Source: an uncultured Lachnospiraceae bacterium (GTDB lineage: Bacteria > Bacillota > Clostridia > Lachnospirales > Lachnospiraceae). Taken from it: 64,000 bases of DNA. Of the stretch, positions 59,824 to 64,000 are shown in pieces. The stretch is taken from NCBI GenBank assembly GCA_948473115.1, contig CAOKWI010000009.1, positions 22,200 through 86,199 of the forward strand, given 5' to 3'. A program made the translations under genes and the position numbers. Positions within the stretch are counted from its first letter, which is position 1. Every line of letters begins with the position of its first letter. The notes under the pieces are model-generated. The model ran no database searches and was not told where the DNA came from. It saw only the letters and a list, made by a program, of their open reading frames with translations.

Positions 59824-61551
59824 ATGGACAGGGAGATTGGCATGAGGACGGAATACCCAAGGCCGCAGTTTGTCAGGACGGACTGGATGTCACTGAACGG
59901 GGCCTGGGATTTCGCTTTTGATGAGGAAGCGTATGAGGAAACGATCAATGTGCCGTTTGTGTATGAGGCGAAGCTTTCCGGAATTGAGAAGAGGGAGTTT
60001 CATGATCAGGTGTGGTATCGCCGGACATTTGAGATACCGGAACATTGGAAGGGCAAGAGGATCCTGCTTCATTTTGGGGCGGTGGACTATGCGTGTCAGG
60101 TTTTCGTAAATGGGAAAAATGTCATGCACCATGTAGGGGGGCAGAGCAGTTTTTCGGTGGATATCACAGAAGCTCTTGATGCCCATGTAAATGAGTTGAA
60201 ATTGTGTGTACGGGATTTTCACCGCGAATTGGACATTGTGAGGGGGAAACAGTTCTGGAAGGAGGAGTCAGAAAGCATTTTTTACACGGCATCGATGGGG
60301 ATATGGCAGAGTGTGTGGCTGGAGCCCGTGTCCGACAAATACATCAGGCAGGTGCATATCACGCCGCTGTTGGATGAAAAATCGGTGAAATTCTCATACG
60401 AAACAGAACAGGCGCGGGAGTGTGTGCTGGAAACGACAATTTCTTTCGACGGGATTGAAGCCGGGAACTTTTCTGTCAGTCTGAATCATGTCAAAGGGGA
60501 ATTTACGGTAAGGATCGACGAGGAAGCGCTTGGATGCTGGAATACGGTGGAGGACCTGGTGTGGTCTCCGGAATCCCCCAGACTTTTTGATGTGACGTTT
60601 ACCTTGAGGGGAGGCGGTATCACATGGGATTCTGTCCAGTCCTATTTTGGACTGCGAAAGGTCTCGGTAGAGAACGGGAGATTTCTGCTGAATAACCGTC
60701 CCTATTACCAGAAGCTTGTGCTTGATCAGGGATTCTGGCCGGAAGGACTGTTTACGGCGCCGTCGGACGAGGCACTGATAAAGGACATACAGCTTGCGAA
60801 AGATATGGGCTTCAACGGTGTGCGCAAGCATCAGAAAGTGGAGGACCCGAGATTTCTGTACCATGCGGACAGGATGGGACTGCTGGTATGGGGAGAAATG
60901 GCATCGGGATACTGTTATTCCAACAGGCTGATCAAGGATACCGTGAATGAGTGGATCTGTGAGATTGAAAGGGATTATAACCATCCGTGTATTGTGGTCT
61001 GGACTGCGTTAAATGAATCATGGGGAGTTCTGGAAACGGCACATAACAGGGAACAGCAGAACTTCTGCAAGGCGATGTACGCTTTGATAAAATCACTGGA
61101 CGGTACGAGGGCTGTGATTGACAACGACGGATGGGAGCATGTGGAAACGGATCTGCTTACCATTCATGACTATGAACCGGAGAGGGAAGCGCTTATGGAA
61201 CGGTACGGCAGTATGGAACGGATCCTGCGGGAACAGCCTGCGGGAAGAGGGCTGTACGCAGGAGAAGGCCGGTATCGGAATGAGCCTGTGCTGGTCACGG
61301 AGTTTGGCGGTATTTCCTTTCAGAAGGACGCAACGGAAGGGTGGGGATATTCGGCGGCAGTGTCAGAGGAAGACTTTGTGCGGCGCTATCGTGAAGTGGT
61401 TCAGCCCTTATTGAAGTCAGAATGGCTGCAGGGCTTTTGCTATACACAGCTTACAGATGTGGAACAGGAGATCAACGGTCTTTATACATATGATAGATGT
61501 CCCAAAATTGATCCGGAACAAATCCGCCGGATTAATGAAGGAGAGGGATGA
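59824..61551 (+). CDS. Glycoside hydrolase family 2 enzyme
   Basis: 575 residues. Sugar-binding jelly roll (DWMSLNGAWDFAFDEEAYEETINVPFVYEAKLSGIEKREFHDQVWYRRTFEIP), immunoglobulin-like domain, then the TIM barrel with general acid/base Glu in VWTALNESWGV (about 397) and nucleophile Glu in VLVTEFGGISF (about 493). The GFNGVRKHQKVEDPRFLYHADRMGLLVWGE segment is typical of GH2. It is shorter than LacZ and resembles beta-glucuronidase/mannosidase-like members; the specific sugar is not clear. No signal peptide is seen. AAGGAG lies ahead of the ATG. The stop overlaps the next start by 4 bp (ATGA). Confidence 0.9.
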   Translation: MDREIGMRTEYPRPQFVRTDWMSLNGAWDFAFDEEAYEETINVPFVYEAKLSGIEKREFHDQVWYRRTFEIPEHWKGKRILLHFGAVDYACQVFVNGKNVMHHVGGQSSFSVDITEALDAHVNELKLCVRDFHRELDIVRGKQFWKEESESIFYTASMGIWQSVWLEPVSDKYIRQVHITPLLDEKSVKFSYETEQARECVLETTISFDGIEAGNFSVSLNHVKGEFTVRIDEEALGCWNTVEDLVWSPESPRLFDVTFTLRGGGITWDSVQSYFGLRKVSVENGRFLLNNRPYYQKLVLDQGFWPEGLFTAPSDEALIKDIQLAKDMGFNGVRKHQKVEDPRFLYHADRMGLLVWGEMASGYCYSNRLIKDTVNEWICEIERDYNHPCIVVWTALNESWGVLETAHNREQQNFCKAMYALIKSLDGTRAVIDNDGWEHVETDLLTIHDYEPEREALMERYGSMERILREQPAGRGLYAGEGRYRNEPVLVTEFGGISFQKDATEGWGYSAAVSEEDFVRRYREVVQPLLKSEWLQGFCYTQLTDVEQEINGLYTYDRCPKIDPEQIRRINEGEG

Positions 61552-62831
61552 TGTCCAGAAAAAGAAGGGCGGACAGAATGGAGAAAAAGTATAAGATTGA
61601 TACGGAAGAAAACAAAGCGTTCATGAAGGAACTGAGGGAGGAGCTCCTGGCCTTTGGACATAGATTCCCCTCCCCTGCAGGGAGCTCCTATTATCTGGGG
61701 GACGATGGAACCCCCTGGACGGAAATGGATCGGGAAACGTGGATCACCTGTCGTATGGCTCATGTGTACAGTATAGGGACCCTTCTGGGATATGGCGGAA
61801 GCGCCGGGCTGGCGGACGCCGCGCTGAGAGGGATCAGGGGGGAACTGCATGACAGGGAAAACGGCGGCTTTTATGTGGGGGTGACCCCGGAGGGCGTGAT
61901 CCTTCCCGGAAAGCAGTGCTATGCCCATGCTTTTGTGATCCTTGCGGCATCCTCCGCTCTGCTGGCAGGAAGGGAGGGGGCAGGAGAGCTGCTGGAGGAA
62001 GCCCTGGAATTGTTTGATCTGAGATTCTGGAATGACAGGGAGGGATTGTCCTGCGATACCTGGGATACCGGTTTCACGGTGTTGGACGCCTACCGCGGAC
62101 TGAATGCAAACATGCATACTGTGGAGGCTTTTCTGGCGGCTGCGGACGCCACGGGAAAGGGGAAATACCGGGAGAGGGCAGGGCGCGTGATCGGACAGGT
62201 GTTGAAATGGGCTTCCGAAAATCAGTGGAGGATACCGGAGCACTTTACGGAGGACTGGGAAATATGCCTGGACTATAACAGGGAGTGTCCCGCACATCGC
62301 TTCAAGCCCTATGGAGCCACACCGGGGCATGGCATCGAGTGGGCGAGGCTGTTCGTCCAGTGGGCGCTGGCATCTTTCCGGGAGGATACGGCAGGGGCGG
62401 AGAAGTATGTGGAAGCGGCCGAAATGCTTTATGGGCGGGCTGTGGAAGACGCATGGAATGTGGACGGCTCGCCCGGCATCGTATATACCACGGATTGGGA
62501 CGGCAAACCGGTAATCCGTGACAGGATGCACTGGACCCTTGCGGAGGCGATCAACACGGCGGCAGTGCTGTACCGTGTGACGGGAAAAGACAGATATGCT
62601 TCGGACTATGCTGAATTTATGAAATATCTGGATGAAAGGGTGCTGGATCGTGAGAATGGATCCTGGTTTCACCAGATGGATGCCAATCACCGTGTGATCG
62701 GCACCGTGTGGCCCGGAAAATCAGACATATACCATGCGCTGCAGGCCACGCTGATCCCCTATTATGACCCGAGGTTATCTGTCGCAGCGGCGGTGAAGAA
62801 CGGAGCGGTCTGCGGGGAACATATCGGCTGA
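61548..62831 (+). CDS. AGE-family epimerase/isomerase (YihS-like)
   Basis: 427 residues, (alpha/alpha)6 barrel. TWITCRMAHVYSIGTLLGY carries the Arg of the active site, HDRENGGFYVGVTPEG and KQCYAHAFVILAASSALLAG carry the conserved His, DTWDTGFTVLDAYRGLNANMHTVEAFLAA and HRFKPYGATPGHGIEWARLF carry later catalytic His residues. This matches YihS/mannose isomerase-like members that interconvert aldose and ketose, so it could turn mannose released by GH38 into fructose. It is the last gene of the operon. Confidence 0.9.
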   Translation: MMSRKRRADRMEKKYKIDTEENKAFMKELREELLAFGHRFPSPAGSSYYLGDDGTPWTEMDRETWITCRMAHVYSIGTLLGYGGSAGLADAALRGIRGELHDRENGGFYVGVTPEGVILPGKQCYAHAFVILAASSALLAGREGAGELLEEALELFDLRFWNDREGLSCDTWDTGFTVLDAYRGLNANMHTVEAFLAAADATGKGKYRERAGRVIGQVLKWASENQWRIPEHFTEDWEICLDYNRECPAHRFKPYGATPGHGIEWARLFVQWALASFREDTAGAEKYVEAAEMLYGRAVEDAWNVDGSPGIVYTTDWDGKPVIRDRMHWTLAEAINTAAVLYRVTGKDRYASDYAEFMKYLDERVLDRENGSWFHQMDANHRVIGTVWPGKSDIYHALQATLIPYYDPRLSVAAAVKNGAVCGEHIG

Positions 62832-62880
62832 TCGAAGCCGGAGGCCACGCTGCGCTTCCGGAGGCGGGAATCTTTCTTTA

Positions 62881-62906
62881 GGGCGGGCTGTATTACACAG
62901 CCGCCT
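62881..62906 (+). terminator. Possible terminator of the glycan operon
   Basis: GGCGGGCTGT and ACAGCCGCC pair with one bulge around ATTAC, 50 bp after the last stop. It is followed by CTGGACAGCCGCATTTTTGG, so the T-run is displaced. The stronger hairpin 62976-63010 lies further on. Confidence 0.4.
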
Positions 62907-62975
62907 GGACAGCCGCATTTTTGGACGGCAGCAATATCCGATACGAAATGAAATATATATGGAATATGTTTAGAC

Positions 62976-63010
62976 AAAATACAAGATATAGATACTATAT
63001 CTTGTATTTT
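62976..63010. terminator. Strong bidirectional intrinsic terminator
   Basis: AAAATACAAGATATAG and its exact complement CTATATCTTGTATTTT are separated by ATA, giving a 16-bp perfect stem ending in T-runs on both strands. It ends the glycan operon. The gap 62832-63202 otherwise holds only this, the weaker hairpin and the promoter below. Confidence 0.8.
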
Positions 63011-63034
63011 TAATGAAAAAATGGGCAATATATT

Positions 63035-63064
63035 TTGACATATACATACAGACTATGGTAAACT
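63035..63064 (+). promoter_or_regulatory. Promoter of the TPR protein gene
   Basis: TTGACA, 18-bp spacer, TAAACT with TG one base before it (TGGTAAACT, extended -10). It starts a transcript with a leader of about 130 nt before the TTG start codon at 63203. Confidence 0.6.
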
Positions 63065-63202
63065 ATATAGAATCAAAATAGTGGGGGATTATTGCGTTGT
63101 AGAGGAAAATGACTCTGGCGTCATGGCGGAAAGTCATGATATTGGGAAAGTATACTGATATTGCAATTATGATAACAGACTCAATGTAGGGAGCGAAGTA
63201 CC

Positions 63203-64000
63203 TTGGATAAGTATGAATATAAAGTAAGAGCGGATGAAATAAAGGATTTGATTGCCCAAGGAGAATATGTGCAGGCCGCAGAGATTGCGGATACCATTGA
63301 CTGGCGGCGGGTGAAGAGCGTGATGATGCTTTGCACCATCAGTGATCTGTATAAGATTAACAGACGTTACGAGGATGCCAGAAATATGCTTCTGCTGGCT
63401 TATGAGAGAAGACCCGGCGGAAGGACGATCTGCTATTCTCTCTGCGAACTGTCTATTAAGATGGAAGATTATGTGCCGGCTGTCAATTATTATAAGGAAT
63501 TTGTACAGGTGGCGCCCAAGGATCCGGGACGCTACATTTTGCAGTATAAGCTGTATGAGGCTCAGGATGTGAGCCTGGAGGAACGCATCGGGGTCCTGGA
63601 GGAACTGAAGAAGAGGGACTATCGCGAAAAGTGGGCTTACGAACTGGCATATCTGTACCACAGGGTAGGTCTTGGCACACGCTGTGTGGAGGAGTGTGAT
63701 GAGCTCATCCTCTGGTTTGGCGAAGGAAAATATGTCATAAAGGCAATGGAACTGAAAATGATCCATCAGCCCTTGACTCCTTCCCAGCAGGAGAAGTATG
63801 ACCATCGTTTTGACGGGGCTTCACAGGCCTATTATGAACCCCAGCGGGAAGCAGCCCGTCAGGAAGCATCTGAGGGGCAGTCAAGTGTGCTCCAGGGGCA
63901 GTCAAGTGTGCTCCAGGGGCAGCCGAGGATGCCCCAAGGGCAGCCTTATTATGAGGGAGAACAGGGAGCGCCCCAGGAGCCGTTCTATTATGAGGGACAG
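63203..64000 (+). CDS. TPR-repeat protein, incomplete at the right edge
   Basis: It is missing from the ORF track because it has no stop inside the window. TTG start with GTAGGGAGCG nine bases upstream. It opens DKYEYKVRADEIKDLIAQGEYVQAAEIADTIDWRRVKSVMMLCTISDLYKINRRYEDARNMLLLAYERRP, a typical tetratricopeptide series in the first 200 residues. From about residue 215 it becomes low-complexity and Gln-rich with short repeats (GQSSVLQ twice, then GQPRMPQ and GQPYYEGEQ). It is probably a cytosolic or membrane-linked scaffold. The C-terminal region lies outside the window, so a membrane anchor or secreted domain cannot be excluded. Confidence 0.8.
   Translation, partial: MDKYEYKVRADEIKDLIAQGEYVQAAEIADTIDWRRVKSVMMLCTISDLYKINRRYEDARNMLLLAYERRPGGRTICYSLCELSIKMEDYVPAVNYYKEFVQVAPKDPGRYILQYKLYEAQDVSLEERIGVLEELKKRDYREKWAYELAYLYHRVGLGTRCVEECDELILWFGEGKYVIKAMELKMIHQPLTPSQQEKYDHRFDGASQAYYEPQREAARQEASEGQSSVLQGQSSVLQGQPRMPQGQPYYEGEQGAPQEPFYYEGQ

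Noticed and set aside
61482-62690. 402-codon minus-strand ORF
   Set aside because: Shadow of the AGE-family isomerase gene.

Overview
The window reads as chromosome from a Firmicute of the class Clostridia, most likely a gut Lachnospiraceae. This is inferred from gene content: MerR- and HxlR-linked modules, a DUF2975/YozG-type pair, an MBOAT/DHHW/DUF4358 group, a YesN-like sensor regulator beside LplB/LplC-type sugar permeases, and several Gfo/Idh/MocA enzymes. Strong AGGAGG-type ribosome binding sites and moderate GC agree with this. There is no rRNA or tRNA to fix the taxon. Two stretches (about 13.5-15.6 kb and 29.85-32.5 kb) look clearly more AT-rich than the rest and carry defence-like genes.

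Layout. 0-10 kb: PadR fragment, a flavodoxin-like/SCP2-like/membrane fusion, a large DUF5107-TPR protein on the minus strand, and a MerR regulator with two ABC exporter half-transporters. 10-18.4 kb: accessory genes, including a DUF234-type ATPase, a truncated AraC regulator, a GNAT acetyltransferase, a two-gene Septu-like defence pair (ATPase plus HNH nuclease), a macrodomain-type sirtuin, an NAD(P)-binding protein divergent from an HxlR regulator, and a small P-loop kinase. 18.4-29.8 kb: membrane proteins (DUF6688-like, DUF2975, DUF4173), a MATE exporter, a hybrid histidine kinase followed at once by a degenerate HD-GYP-like protein, and a NUDIX hydrolase. 29.9-32.5 kb: AT-rich island with an ATPase gene overlapping a TOPRIM-like gene that is split by a 158-bp MITE-like element. 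32.9-42 kb: CE12-like esterase, heterodimeric ABC exporter, DUF4358 lipoprotein, MBOAT acyltransferase and DHHW protein, which together suggest surface-glycan acylation. 42-44 kb: HAD phosphatase and rsmA. 43.9-62.8 kb: a glycan-utilisation locus with a GntR/LacI-type regulator divergent from GH38 mannosidase, a GtaA-like toroid enzyme, a sugar ABC importer without its ATPase, a YesN-like regulator, a TIM-barrel isomerase, two Gfo/Idh/MocA dehydrogenases, a GH2 hydrolase and an AGE-family isomerase. A TPR protein runs off the right edge.

The strongest unusual signals are four. (1) The MITE-like element inside the TOPRIM-like gene: removing it with one CTAG copy restores the reading frame exactly. 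Its two full copies share an identical 53-bp core but have different, internally complementary arms. (2) A perfect consensus promoter followed about 30 nt later by an intrinsic terminator with a competing antiterminator pairing, upstream of the sugar importer. (3) A Septu-like pair. (4) Many short tandem repeats, inside genes (an ABC ATPase domain, the HD protein, DUF4173 and DUF5107 proteins) and between genes.
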